A DNA stretch of 41,418 nt from an uncultured Atopobium sp. (GTDB lineage: Bacteria > Actinomycetota > Coriobacteriia > Coriobacteriales > Atopobiaceae): positions 1-41,418 of the forward strand of contig CAMPVF010000014.1 of the NCBI GenBank assembly GCA_946997485.1, read 5' to 3'. The notes beneath the pieces are model-generated. The model was not told the DNA's origin. It worked only from the letters and a program-made list of their open reading frames with translations, and made no database searches. Position 1 is the stretch's first letter. Every line of letters starts with the position of its first letter. Shown here in pieces: positions 8,322 through 16,257 of this stretch. The translations under genes and the position numbers were made by a program.

Positions 8322-8459
8322 GTGCCGTTTTGGTTTTTGGAACGCGTGCGTATGAGCTATGGCGTAAAGATGCAGCTCAAAGATACAACCCTCAATCGTG
8401 ATGGTGATGATGTGTATATTGATAATGGAATGAGAAAAACGTGCAAGAAAAATGCTTGA
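8322..8459 (+). CDS. Candidate 45-codon small protein of unknown function
   Basis: A GTG-start frame lies in the 314-base gap between glmU and tRNA-Gln. A GGGGG ribosome-site-like run ends 9 bases before the GTG. The product would start MPFWFLERVRMSYG and has an acidic middle (DTTLNRDGDDVYIDNG) and a basic end (MRKTCKKNA). I recognise no family. Nothing beyond the ribosome site and the non-random look of the peptide supports it; chance is quite possible. The rest of the gap shows no other feature. Confidence 0.2.
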   Translation: MPFWFLERVRMSYGVKMQLKDTTLNRDGDDVYIDNGMRKTCKKNA

Positions 8460-8497
8460 ACCAAAGACGCACAGGAAGCGTGTGCGGCATAAAAAAA

Positions 8498-8571
8498 TGG
8501 CTGGAGCAGCAGGGATCGAACCTACATTCTAGGTACCAAAAACCTATGTCCTACCATTGGACGATGCTCCA
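8498..8571 (-). tRNA. tRNA-Gln (anticodon TTG)
   Basis: A full cloverleaf can be drawn on the minus strand. The acceptor stem is TGGAGCA/TGCTCCA, the D stem GTCC/GGAC, the anticodon stem TAGGT/ACCTA with loop TTTTGGT, and the T arm carries GTTCGATC. The discriminator is G and CCA is encoded. The anticodon TTG reads CAA (and CAG with wobble). The weak U1-A72 first pair is typical of glutamine tRNA. Seven T residues follow directly after CCA and may end transcription. Confidence 0.95.
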
Positions 8572-8584
8572 GTCGCAGGTATGT

Positions 8585-8613
8585 AGCATACTATATTTTG
8601 AACTGAAACGCAA
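8585..8613 (-). promoter_or_regulatory. Promoter of tRNA-Gln
   Basis: On the minus strand TTGCGT (8608-8613) and TATGCT (8585-8590) are separated by exactly 17 bases. The -10 box lies 13 bases before the mature tRNA 5' end. This is a good fit to a housekeeping sigma-70 promoter. Confidence 0.65.
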
Positions 8614-8681
8614 GCGCCAGTTTTCGCTGAGATACATGCGTCGTGTGCACATGGTGTAAAGTGCGTTCATGCAGCGCTGTT

Positions 8682-8723
8682 GGTGTGGATTAGGCGGTGT
8701 GGATTAGACGGTGCGGATTACGC
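8682..8723. repeat. 14-bp tandem repeat across the stop codon of the peptidoglycan-binding gene
   Basis: Three diverged 14-bp copies (GGTGTGGATTAGGC, GGTGTGGATTAGAC, GGTGCGGATTACGC) lie head to tail. The third overlaps the last codons and the stop codon at 8718 of the adjacent minus-strand gene, which suggests the repeat grew outward from the gene end. Confidence 0.8.
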
Positions 8724-9623
8724 GAAGGCGGCGCAAATAACGTCGAGCAGCATAACTGCCATGCCTTGTGCATCTTGCGTGGTAAAGCTGCCGTCGTAGC
8801 GCAGCCCCTCGGGAAGATCCAGGCGAATTTGCAGCGGCGTGTGGTTGTTCTGCGCACACGTTGCACGCAAACGTTGTGCCAGCGTTTCGATATTGTCACA
8901 CGATAGCGCAGGCGTGCAGTCATCGTTTGTGTGGTTTTTGCATATGATGAGCGTAATACAATTGGCCGGGGTTTGAACTTCTCTACCATGACTGAGCTCT
9001 ATGCCGCTTTTTTCGGTTGTGGCGCGCGCCAAATTCCATATTCTACCTGCAATATTGCGCGAGATGGGGTCATCGCCTGTAAGGAAGAGCTTGGTTGTTT
9101 CGAGCACATCAGCCGCGCGCGAAAACGACATATCGCCCATTGAGTGCGCGCCATCGGTGTGCACGCCTTCCCACACGTGATGCAGGCGCTCGAGCGCATC
9201 GAACGTATCCTGAAACGCCATGCCGTCGGCAAGCCCACCCTGGCTTTCCTGAAACTCCTTTACCGCAGCTTCGGTATGCGCGCCGTAGTATGAATCGGCA
9301 TCGCCGCAGCTAAAACCTAGTATGTTAAGAATTGTTTGCAGCTGGTACACATCGTGACCATGAAAATTGGGAAGCCGTAGGTACAATGTGCGGTCGCCCA
9401 GTACGTACGATTCGTCTACCAGCGCATTCCATGTTTCCTGGTCGACATCCTCGGACAGCTCGAGCTGCTGAGCAAGTCGAAACGATGCAACTGCCCGTGC
9501 TGTGGACGAGCCATATGTTTGCGTGTGCAGTTCTTGAGGGTCTATGACATAGCCAAGGCGACTAAGACGATTTTGTATGTCTTCTACCGCTGAGCCGCAG
9601 GCTCCTTTTTGAATGGGATTCAT
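8718..9623 (-). CDS. Peptidoglycan-binding protein with two PG_binding_1 domains and an unusual C-terminal domain
   Basis: Two copies of the three-helix PG_binding_1 fold are visible. The first is KGACGSAVEDIQNRLSRLGY..SSTARAVASFR, the second GHDVYQLQTILNILGF..YGAHTEAAVKEFQ, together covering residues 1 to about 145. The remaining 155 residues recall the layout of amidase_3 proteins such as actinobacterial CwlM, but the zinc-binding His/Glu motifs of that family are not apparent. An inactive, regulatory or wall-sensing role is possible. No signal peptide is visible, so it may be cytoplasmic like CwlM. Start ATG 9623 (MNPIQKGACGS) has AAAGGACG just upstream; the longer frame to 9704 adds an unlikely leader. 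The CwlM comparison is inference. Confidence 0.7.
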   Translation of the reverse strand: MNPIQKGACGSAVEDIQNRLSRLGYVIDPQELHTQTYGSSTARAVASFRLAQQLELSEDVDQETWNALVDESYVLGDRTLYLRLPNFHGHDVYQLQTILNILGFSCGDADSYYGAHTEAAVKEFQESQGGLADGMAFQDTFDALERLHHVWEGVHTDGAHSMGDMSFSRAADVLETTKLFLTGDDPISRNIAGRIWNLARATTEKSGIELSHGREVQTPANCITLIICKNHTNDDCTPALSCDNIETLAQRLRATCAQNNHTPLQIRLDLPEGLRYDGSFTTQDAQGMAVMLLDVICAAFA

Positions 9624-9762
9624 AGACGTCCTTTCGAAATATCGTACCTTGCAATAGTAGGTAATACACGCACGTTCTGCAAGTATTTGCGCGTATATGC
9701 ACATATTTTATATGCATGTACGTGCGGATTTTGCATGGTCTGTGCCCGCACTACGAGTACTA

Positions 9763-10902
9763 TTACGCGCTTCTGTGCGTAACGTAATGGCACAAATCAG
9801 CAAGTAGCTGTATGTGTTTGGGCGTAAGCTGTGCCTTATCCAGCGTATTGAGCGCCTGCCCGACAAGCTCACGCTCCTTCGCAAGGCTTGCCTCAGGCGC
9901 GCCCGCTTTTTCAATAAGTTCACACGCACGCGTAAGTTCACGTGCCGTATTGGTTTTTGCAGCCAATATGTCTATAAGCTCATGGCGCAGTGCGTCGGGC
10001 AAATGCTCAAGTGCATACAGCGTAAGATACGTGCGTTTACCTTCGATAATATCACTACACATATCCTTGCCTTGTGCTTTGTTGCCAAAAAGGTTGAGGT
10101 AATCGTCACGCAGCTGAAACGCAACGCCCGCAGCGCGCCCAAATTCCCGCAGCGCAGAGCACAGCGCTTGCGGTGCCTGCGCAAAAAGCGCGCCCAGTAC
10201 CAGGGGCGATGCAAGCGAGTAGTGTGCCGTTTTAAGCTCGGCCATAACAAGATAATCGTTTGGCGTAAGATCCCACGCCCCCGCCCGCGACCAGCCCAAA
10301 TCGAGCGCTTGGCCTTCGATAGTGGTGCGTTCCATCGTTAAAAACTCATCGAGCAGCTGTAAGGTGGTTGCGCTGGGCAGTTCATGTGTGCCTAGCGTGC
10401 ATATAAGTTTGCTTGCGTCGACAAGAGCGCAATCGCCCATGTTAATGGCAAGTCCGGTGCCGTGTGTGCGATACAAGCAAGGGTTGCCTCTACGAACAAG
10501 GCTTTCATCTGCGATGTCGTCGTGGATAAGTGCCGCTGCCTGAAAAAGTTCAAGTGCACAGGCAAGGCGTACGAGGGCATCCGGGAGCACCTCCGTTTGC
10601 ACTGCTTCTCCTGCTGCACGCTCGCCTGCTGCGATGTGTGCACCAAGCATGCACAGTGCCGGTCGAATAAATTTTCCTTTTCCTTGCACAAATTGTGCCA
10701 GTGGCTCATATAAAAACGCATCTAAGTTGTTCGTTATATGCCCAGGTAGCGTGCATGTTGGCGTATACACTGCGCTTTTGTGTTGCGGAGCCCATGTAGC
10801 AAGCGCACGCCTTATATGCGCCGCATACGTAGCAAATAGCTCGGCAAATGTGGGATCAGCAGCGTGCTCGAATGCGTCTTTCCGTTGTGCGCACTCACGC
10901 AT
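9763..10902 (-). CDS. Polyprenyl (farnesyl/geranylgeranyl-type) diphosphate synthase
   Basis: Trans-isoprenyl diphosphate synthase that condenses isopentenyl diphosphate onto allylic primers. Both aspartate-rich motifs are present: DDIAD at about 128-132 and RDDYLN at about 265. GKGKFIRP (IPP binding) and the EGQALDL region are also visible. Product length cannot be told from sequence alone; at 379 residues it is longer than short-chain FPP synthases, with an N-terminal extension of about 60 residues. Its ATG overlaps the galE TAA by one base (TAATG), so it is translated by coupling from galE. Likely roles are quinone or lipid-carrier side chains. Confidence 0.88.
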   Translation of the reverse strand: MRECAQRKDAFEHAADPTFAELFATYAAHIRRALATWAPQHKSAVYTPTCTLPGHITNNLDAFLYEPLAQFVQGKGKFIRPALCMLGAHIAAGERAAGEAVQTEVLPDALVRLACALELFQAAALIHDDIADESLVRRGNPCLYRTHGTGLAINMGDCALVDASKLICTLGTHELPSATTLQLLDEFLTMERTTIEGQALDLGWSRAGAWDLTPNDYLVMAELKTAHYSLASPLVLGALFAQAPQALCSALREFGRAAGVAFQLRDDYLNLFGNKAQGKDMCSDIIEGKRTYLTLYALEHLPDALRHELIDILAAKTNTARELTRACELIEKAGAPEASLAKERELVGQALNTLDKAQLTPKHIQLLADLCHYVTHRSA

Positions 10903-11990
10903 TAGTTGTCACCGTAGCCATTCGGATTTTCCGATTGCCAATGCCACGAGTCGCGGCACATATCATCAATGGTGTATTGCGCGCTCCAGCCAAGCTCGGT
11001 GCGTGCTTTTGTACAATCGGCATAGTTTTCTGCAACGTCGCCGCTGCGTCTGGGTTCAATAACGTAGGGAATATCGTGACCGCATGCCTTCGAAAATGCA
11101 GTGATAATTTGAAGCACCGACGTTCCTTTACCGGTACCAAGGTTAAACACTTCGCAGCCCGTTTTGCCTTCCATCCATTTAAGTGCAGCTACATGGCCGG
11201 CTGCTAGATCCATTACGTGAATGTAGTCGCGCACACCCGTGCCGTCGGGGGTTGGGTAGTCGTTTCCAAACACGTGCACGCACTCGCGCTTACCTACCGC
11301 TACCTGCGCTACGTAGGGGAGCAGGTTATTGGGGATGCCTTTTGGATCTTCGCCAATTAAACCAGACTGATGCGCGCCAATTGGGTTAAAGTAGCGCAGC
11401 AGTACGGCATTAAATTGGGGCAGTGCTGCGCAGGTGTCTTCGAGAATTTGTTCAATCATCCATTTTGTCCAGCCATAGGGGTTGGTAGCTGGCTTTTTAG
11501 GCGCGTCCTCGGTAAGCGGCAGGCTATCGGGGTTGCCATAAACGGTAGCCGAGCTCGAAAAAATAATCGAATAGCACTTGTGTGCACGCATTACTTCAAG
11601 CAGGTTCATGGTGGTAATGAGGTTATTTGAGTAATATTCGATAGGTTTTTCTACCGATTCGCCCACTGCCTTAAATCCGGCAAAATGAATAACACGGCTA
11701 ATAGGAAAGCGGTCAAATACGTCGTTTAGCTTGGCTTTATCGGTAATGTCGATGTGACAAAACGCCAGGCGACTAAATGCGTCATTGCCCACAATTTGCT
11801 TAATGCGATCCAGTACGCGTTCGGACGAATTTGAAAGGTCGTCGGCAATAACAACACGAAAACCGTCTTTTAAGAGCTCAACAGTGGTGTGACTACCAAT
11901 AAAACCGGCGCCGCCGCATACGAGTACGCAGGGTTGTTCGGTTTGTGTGGGCTCGGTTTGTGTGCTCGTTGCTGTTGCTTGTGTATTCAC
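10902..11990 (-). CDS. galE: UDP-glucose 4-epimerase
   Basis: Interconverts UDP-glucose and UDP-galactose, feeding surface polysaccharide synthesis and galactose use. It is an extended short-chain dehydrogenase with NAD-binding GGAGFIGSHTTVELL, a catalytic YGWTK motif (normally YGRTK), the SSSATVYG segment and NPIGAHxSGLIGEDP. Start GTG 11990 is preferred: GAGGTGG at 11996-12002 sits 5 bases before it, while the upstream GTG 11999 overlaps that ribosome site. The first 20 residues are a Thr/Gln/Glu-rich extension with a TQTE repeat. The stop codon overlaps the start of the prenyl synthase gene. Confidence 0.94.
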   Translation of the reverse strand: MNTQATATSTQTEPTQTEQPCVLVCGGAGFIGSHTTVELLKDGFRVVIADDLSNSSERVLDRIKQIVGNDAFSRLAFCHIDITDKAKLNDVFDRFPISRVIHFAGFKAVGESVEKPIEYYSNNLITTMNLLEVMRAHKCYSIIFSSSATVYGNPDSLPLTEDAPKKPATNPYGWTKWMIEQILEDTCAALPQFNAVLLRYFNPIGAHQSGLIGEDPKGIPNNLLPYVAQVAVGKRECVHVFGNDYPTPDGTGVRDYIHVMDLAAGHVAALKWMEGKTGCEVFNLGTGKGTSVLQIITAFSKACGHDIPYVIEPRRSGDVAENYADCTKARTELGWSAQYTIDDMCRDSWHWQSENPNGYGDN

Positions 11991-12100
11991 TGCATCCACC
12001 TCATTTTGTGTTGTGTTACCTTGGATAACCGTTTTTAACCGTTCCGATTGTTAGTATAAACCATCTTGTGCCCATGTGACGCAAAGCAAGAAGACCTATA

Positions 12101-12138
12101 CAAAAACATGCTTGCAACAACGGGTGCTGCAAGCATGC
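12101..12138 (-). terminator. Intrinsic terminator of the alcohol dehydrogenase gene
   Basis: On the minus strand CATGCTTGCA and TTGCAAGCATG form a stem around GCACCCGTTG, followed by TTTTTGT. It lies 27 bases past the stop codon of the dehydrogenase. Confidence 0.8.
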
Positions 12139-12164
12139 GTAGTGCGTGTTATTACGCAGCGATG

Positions 12165-13226
12165 TTAGTCTTCAATGACAACAACAGGCTTAATAAGGTC
12201 TTTTGGCTTGCTGCGCATTGTGAACAGTGCTTCTTCGAGCTTTTCCCAACCGTGGTACAGGTGCGTAACTTCTGGGTGAAGATCAAGACGACCAGCCGAT
12301 ACAAGCGAAGAAAGTTTTTCCATACGCAAACGGCCACCAGGCATAAGGCCACCGCGAATGTCTTTGTGACCCATACCAACGCCCCACTCAATACGAGGGA
12401 TAGTAACAAATTCGCCCGAACCAAGGTAGTTAACGTTACCAATTTTGCCGCCAGGTTTAAGCGCTTTAACAGCTTCTTCAAAGGTGGAGCAGTTGCCGCC
12501 TGCAATGCATACCGCGTCGACGCCCTTGCCGCCGGTAAGCTTGAGTACTTGCTCGGAAATAGAACCATCTTTGTAGCTGATGAAATCGGTTGCACCGTAG
12601 CCTTTTGCAACTTCGATACATTTTGGACGGGTGCCAACTGCAATAATGCGTGACGCGCCGTGGAGGTTTGCGCCGGCAACGCTCATAAGGCCAACAGGTC
12701 CAATACCAATAACAAGTACGGTGTCGCCAAATGTTACATTGGCAAGTTCAACGGCGTGAAAACCGGTGGGAACCATGTCCGATAAAATGCAGGCGTCAGC
12801 AGGACTAATGTTGCCCGGCAGGTGAGCCAAGTTACCATCAGCATCGTTTACGTGGAAGTATTCACCAAATACACCATCTTTAAAGTTGGAGAATTTCCAA
12901 CCGGCAAGCATGCCGCCCGAGTGCATGGAGTAACCAGCCTGCGCTTCAAGTGAATTCCAGTCTGGTGTAATTGCAGGTACGAGCACGCGATCGCCTGGCT
13001 TAAAGTCTTTTACCAGCTCGCCTACTTCAACAACTTCACCGCAGCACTCATGACCCAAAATCATGTTGTGACGATCGCCAATCGCGCCTTCCCACAGCGT
13101 GTGAACGTCGGACGTGCAAATTGCAACTGCAAGTGGTTTACAAATTGCATCGAGTGGGCCACAGGCTGGTGTTTCTTTTTCAATCCAACCCGACTCTCCA
13201 ATTTTGAGCATTGCGTAACCCTTCAT
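12165..13226 (-). CDS. adh: NADP-dependent secondary (isopropanol-type) alcohol dehydrogenase
   Basis: Zinc-dependent medium-chain dehydrogenase, recognisably close to the Clostridium beijerinckii and Thermoanaerobacter NADP-dependent secondary alcohol dehydrogenases. Catalytic zinc ligands fall at the family positions Cys37, His59, Asp150, with Glu60 next to the zinc. Other landmarks are GDRHNMILGHE, the VIGIGPVGL Rossmann motif and GTRPKC with Arg200 and Tyr218 for the NADP phosphate. It should reduce ketones and aldehydes with NADPH, a fermentative electron outlet fitting with NfnAB nearby. ATG 13226 is chosen because AGGAGGGG precedes it; the frame upstream to 13259 is leader. It is a single-gene unit with its own terminator. 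Confidence 0.93.
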   Translation of the reverse strand: MKGYAMLKIGESGWIEKETPACGPLDAICKPLAVAICTSDVHTLWEGAIGDRHNMILGHECCGEVVEVGELVKDFKPGDRVLVPAITPDWNSLEAQAGYSMHSGGMLAGWKFSNFKDGVFGEYFHVNDADGNLAHLPGNISPADACILSDMVPTGFHAVELANVTFGDTVLVIGIGPVGLMSVAGANLHGASRIIAVGTRPKCIEVAKGYGATDFISYKDGSISEQVLKLTGGKGVDAVCIAGGNCSTFEEAVKALKPGGKIGNVNYLGSGEFVTIPRIEWGVGMGHKDIRGGLMPGGRLRMEKLSSLVSAGRLDLHPEVTHLYHGWEKLEEALFTMRSKPKDLIKPVVVIED

Positions 13227-13256
13227 GGGCAACCCCTCCTCTAAGTATATGCTCTG

Positions 13257-13272
13257 CATGTTTTACAACATG
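13257..13272. promoter_or_regulatory. Palindrome upstream of the alcohol dehydrogenase
   Basis: CATGTT-TTAC-AACATG is a perfect 6-bp inverted repeat 31 bases before the dehydrogenase start. A TACAAT box on the minus strand (13282-13287) just upstream could be its -10. A repressor or redox-regulator site is possible, but the motif is not one I can name. Confidence 0.35.
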
Positions 13273-13390
13273 TGTAGGCACATTGTAGCGTATTTTGCGT
13301 TGCTTTCCTTAGGCTTTGCGGTAAACGGTAGTGCAGTGAGGACGAGCGTATCTGGTATGGCGCGCGTGTGTAAATGTGGTGGTAGAAGGG

Positions 13391-14197
13391 TTATATGCCT
13401 GCGATGCCAAGCGCGCAAGAGCATGCAAGTATTGCGATGAATATGCTGCAGGCCATATAATCGCGCCGGGTGCACGCAAGCGGATGCCAGGGGTTTCGCT
13501 TTGCGTGCGCACGATAACAGCGTGCATCGAGTGCACGACCAAGGCCTTGCGCGTGTCGATATGAGCAGCTAAGAAGTGCAATGACAAGCGGCATAAGCAG
13601 CGTAAGGCGCGTGCGTAGTGTGGTGCGTGTTACCTGTGTGCTGCGTAAGCGCTGAGCCTCGCTAATAGCTCGCGCGTCGCTTGCAAGCACGGGGATAAAG
13701 CGCAGCATCAGCGAAAACACCATGGCAATTTCGTGTGCGGGAAAACCAAGGCGTGCAAGGGGAGAAAGCAGCGAATCGAGAGCGTCGGCAAGCTGCATTT
13801 GCGTGGTACACATAAGCAGCATGTTGCCAACTATCAGCGCATATACAAGCCTCAAGCTAAAAATACCTGCATTTTGGAGACCTTCTTGCGTAATACTGAA
13901 TATGCCCCACGACCACAGGCGCGTGCCATCTTGCATGAGAAATATATTTGTAATAGCTACCAGCGCAACAATACCAAAAAGCGGTGTTATGCAGCGGAGA
14001 AGTTCGTCTTTGGTAATGCGCGAAAGATGAATAACCGCGATAAGGGCAAGTGCGTGAAAGACCAGTTGCCCGCCGGTGTGAATGCTAAATGCGCAGGCGG
14101 CATACATAACGCTGCATAGCAATTTAACGCGCGGATCGAGCGCGTGGATGATTGAATGGGTGGGGATGTATTGCCCCAGCTGAATGGTATTGTTCAT
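13391..14197 (-). CDS. ecfT: ECF transporter transmembrane component EcfT
   Basis: Membrane scaffold that couples the ATPases to the substrate-binding S component in energy-coupling-factor vitamin transporters. Five to six hydrophobic segments are visible, and the coupling helices carry the short Arg motifs typical of EcfT (DARAISEAQRLRS and GRALDARCYR). Its ATG overlaps the TGA of the ATPase gene by 4 bases (ATGA). It is the last gene of the riboflavin-uptake operon. No clear terminator follows it. Confidence 0.9.
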   Translation of the reverse strand: MNNTIQLGQYIPTHSIIHALDPRVKLLCSVMYAACAFSIHTGGQLVFHALALIAVIHLSRITKDELLRCITPLFGIVALVAITNIFLMQDGTRLWSWGIFSITQEGLQNAGIFSLRLVYALIVGNMLLMCTTQMQLADALDSLLSPLARLGFPAHEIAMVFSLMLRFIPVLASDARAISEAQRLRSTQVTRTTLRTRLTLLMPLVIALLSCSYRHAQGLGRALDARCYRAHAKRNPWHPLACTRRDYMACSIFIAILACSCALGIAGI

Positions 14198-16257
14198 GCG
14201 TGTTGCCGCCTTTGCGATTGCGGATGCATGGCGGCATCGACGTCTGCTATGGCGTGTGTACTATCATCTGCCCGCGTAGTTGCACGCGCATCTGCAAGCG
14301 CATCTGCAAGCGCGCGTTTTGTGAGCGCGTCTTTGGGCAGCGTAATGCCCTGACGTGCAAACTCGCTGCGCATTGCTACGGCATAAGGAAGACCAAGACC
14401 AATCTCAGCCAAGCGCGCTGCATTACTGTTAGAAAACACCTGTTGTGGAGTGCCATATGAAAGGATAGCGCCCCCGTTGAGCACTACCACCATATCGGCA
14501 CGGGCGGCCCGTTGCATTGAGTGCGTAACGTCGATATGCACCATTGTGCCGTGCAGCTCGTCCATAAGCCGGTCGATGTGCGCTTGCGCATGCGGATCGA
14601 GCCCGCTTGTAAGCTCATCGGTAATGAGTACCTGCGGCTTCATGGCAAGCACGCCGGCAATCGCAACGCGGCGCTGCTGGCCGCGCGAAAGTTCAAACGG
14701 CGACGCCTGCGCTTTTTGGGCAAGTTCTACCTGGTTAAGGGCACTATATGCACGCTCGCGCGCATCGTGTTGGCTAAGTCCCATCGACAACAGCCCAAAC
14801 GCAACATCATCAAGCACTGTTTGCGCAAAAAGCTGCCGCTCGGGGTATTGCATAATGTAGCCGCGCGTTGCATGTGGCGTGTAGGTGATGGTGCCGCTTG
14901 TGGGCGCATCAAGCCCGCTTAGCAGCCGTACAAGGGTCGATTTTCCCGATCCCGTTTGTCCAATAACTGCTACGTGACTTGCGTGAGGTATCGTAAGGGT
15001 AAGGTCTACAAGAGCAGGTTGTTGCCGGTGAGAATAGCTAAACGACACGTGGTTGAGTGTAATTGTTGTGCCGTTTGATTGCGCGCTTGTATGCGCGCTA
15101 GCGTCTGAGTGTGCATGTGGGTTTGCGTGTGTGCTGGTAGGTGCAGGTGTTTGGGGTTTCTCGCCCAGTGGAGTAGCCGCGGGTACACCGTTGCCTGTGT
15201 TGTTCATATGAGTTGCAATGTAGCGTGCTACCTGCGCTTGCACAATATCGTAGGCATAAGCATGGTTTGGCAGCGCAGATACCGAGCACAGCTTGCGTAT
15301 TGTTTCCTTTGATGGCGCCGTAACACTACCGTTTGTAACACAGGTTCGCAACAGATCGAGCGCATAAGGAAGCTGCAAATCGTAAGCTGCAAGTTCGTGT
15401 GCGCGCGCAAATAACGCTTGCGGCTCACAATCGCAGGTAAGCGTGCCATTATGCAGCACAAGCACGCGCTGTGCTTCAAGCACATCTTCCATGCAATGGG
15501 TAATGTGAATAATAGTGCAGCCACTTTTGGCAAGCCTGTGCATCACACGTACAATTGCGCGGTGGCCGCGCACGTCAAGCTGACTTGCTGGCTCGTCAAA
15601 TACCACAACGCGCGGGTTCATGGCAAGGGCGCCAGCAATAGCAACGCGCTGTTTTTGGCCGCCCGAAAGCTGCGCCGGATTTCGTTTTGCAAGCGTTTGC
15701 AGTGCGCACCGTGCAATTTCACGCTCTACGTGTCGTTCAATTTCGTCTGAAGACAACCCTAAGTTTTCGGGGCCAAAGGCAATGTCTTCTTCAACCACAC
15801 TGGTAATAATTTGGTCGTCGGGGTTTTGAAACACCAGGCCAAGCTGCTGCTGCGCGCGTGAGTATGCACCAAAATGCGCGGCGTTGTTACTGTAAACGCA
15901 CTCGTTAAGCAGGCACACATGGCCTTCGTCGGGAGCAAGAAGCCCGCACATAATGGTGCCTAAGGTTGATTTTCCCGAGCCGTTTGAACCAACAACACAC
16001 AGGTATTCGCCCTCGTTAATGGAAAGCGACACATCGCGTAGGGCATACACATTGCCATAGCGTACGCTTACGTGCTGCAAATCGATGGCGGGTAGCGGCG
16101 CGGCGTTTGTGCCGCCTGAGGCGTTTGCGCTGCCTGAGGCGTTTGTGTTGGCTGCAGCGTTTGCGCTGCCTGAGGCGTTTGCGCTGCTCGCGGTGTGTGG
16201 TGAAGGGGTATGAGCGCTGGTTGAAAGCATGGTTTTCATGGGGAAGCTCGCGTGCAT
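14194..16257 (-). CDS. ecfA: Fused EcfA1-EcfA2 ATPase of the ECF transporter
   Basis: Two complete ABC ATPase domains in one 687-residue chain replace the usual two genes. Domain 1 has Walker A GSNGSGKST (90-98), Q-loop FQNPDDQ, signature LSGGQKQR (197-204), Walker B VVFDEP and His 254. Domain 2 has Walker A GQTGSGKST (433-441), the EcfA2-like MQYPERQLF, signature LSRGQ (523-527, Arg for the usual Gly), Walker B ITDE and a switch His in DVTHSMQ. A His/Ser/Thr/Pro-rich linker (about 350-398) joins the domains. The first 55 residues are Ala/Ser/Asn/Gly repeats encoded by an 18-bp minisatellite. The start ATG overlaps the upstream TAA by one base. It powers riboflavin uptake here and might also serve S components elsewhere in the genome. 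Confidence 0.92.
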   Translation of the reverse strand: MHASFPMKTMLSTSAHTPSPHTASSANASGSANAAANTNASGSANASGGTNAAPLPAIDLQHVSVRYGNVYALRDVSLSINEGEYLCVVGSNGSGKSTLGTIMCGLLAPDEGHVCLLNECVYSNNAAHFGAYSRAQQQLGLVFQNPDDQIITSVVEEDIAFGPENLGLSSDEIERHVEREIARCALQTLAKRNPAQLSGGQKQRVAIAGALAMNPRVVVFDEPASQLDVRGHRAIVRVMHRLAKSGCTIIHITHCMEDVLEAQRVLVLHNGTLTCDCEPQALFARAHELAAYDLQLPYALDLLRTCVTNGSVTAPSKETIRKLCSVSALPNHAYAYDIVQAQVARYIATHMNNTGNGVPAATPLGEKPQTPAPTSTHANPHAHSDASAHTSAQSNGTTITLNHVSFSYSHRQQPALVDLTLTIPHASHVAVIGQTGSGKSTLVRLLSGLDAPTSGTITYTPHATRGYIMQYPERQLFAQTVLDDVAFGLLSMGLSQHDARERAYSALNQVELAQKAQASPFELSRGQQRRVAIAGVLAMKPQVLITDELTSGLDPHAQAHIDRLMDELHGTMVHIDVTHSMQRAARADMVVVLNGGAILSYGTPQQVFSNSNAARLAEIGLGLPYAVAMRSEFARQGITLPKDALTKRALADALADARATTRADDSTHAIADVDAAMHPQSQRRQHA
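16103..16192. repeat. 18-bp minisatellite inside ecfA (5 units)
   Basis: Five 18-bp units of the type GCGTTTGCGCTGCCTGAG encode the Ala-Asn-Ala-Ser-Gly-Ser repeats near the EcfA N-terminus (residues about 22-52). The length is a multiple of three, so copy changes keep the frame. A 23-base stretch spanning the first unit (16100-16122) is repeated exactly in pth at 5556-5578. Confidence 0.9.
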
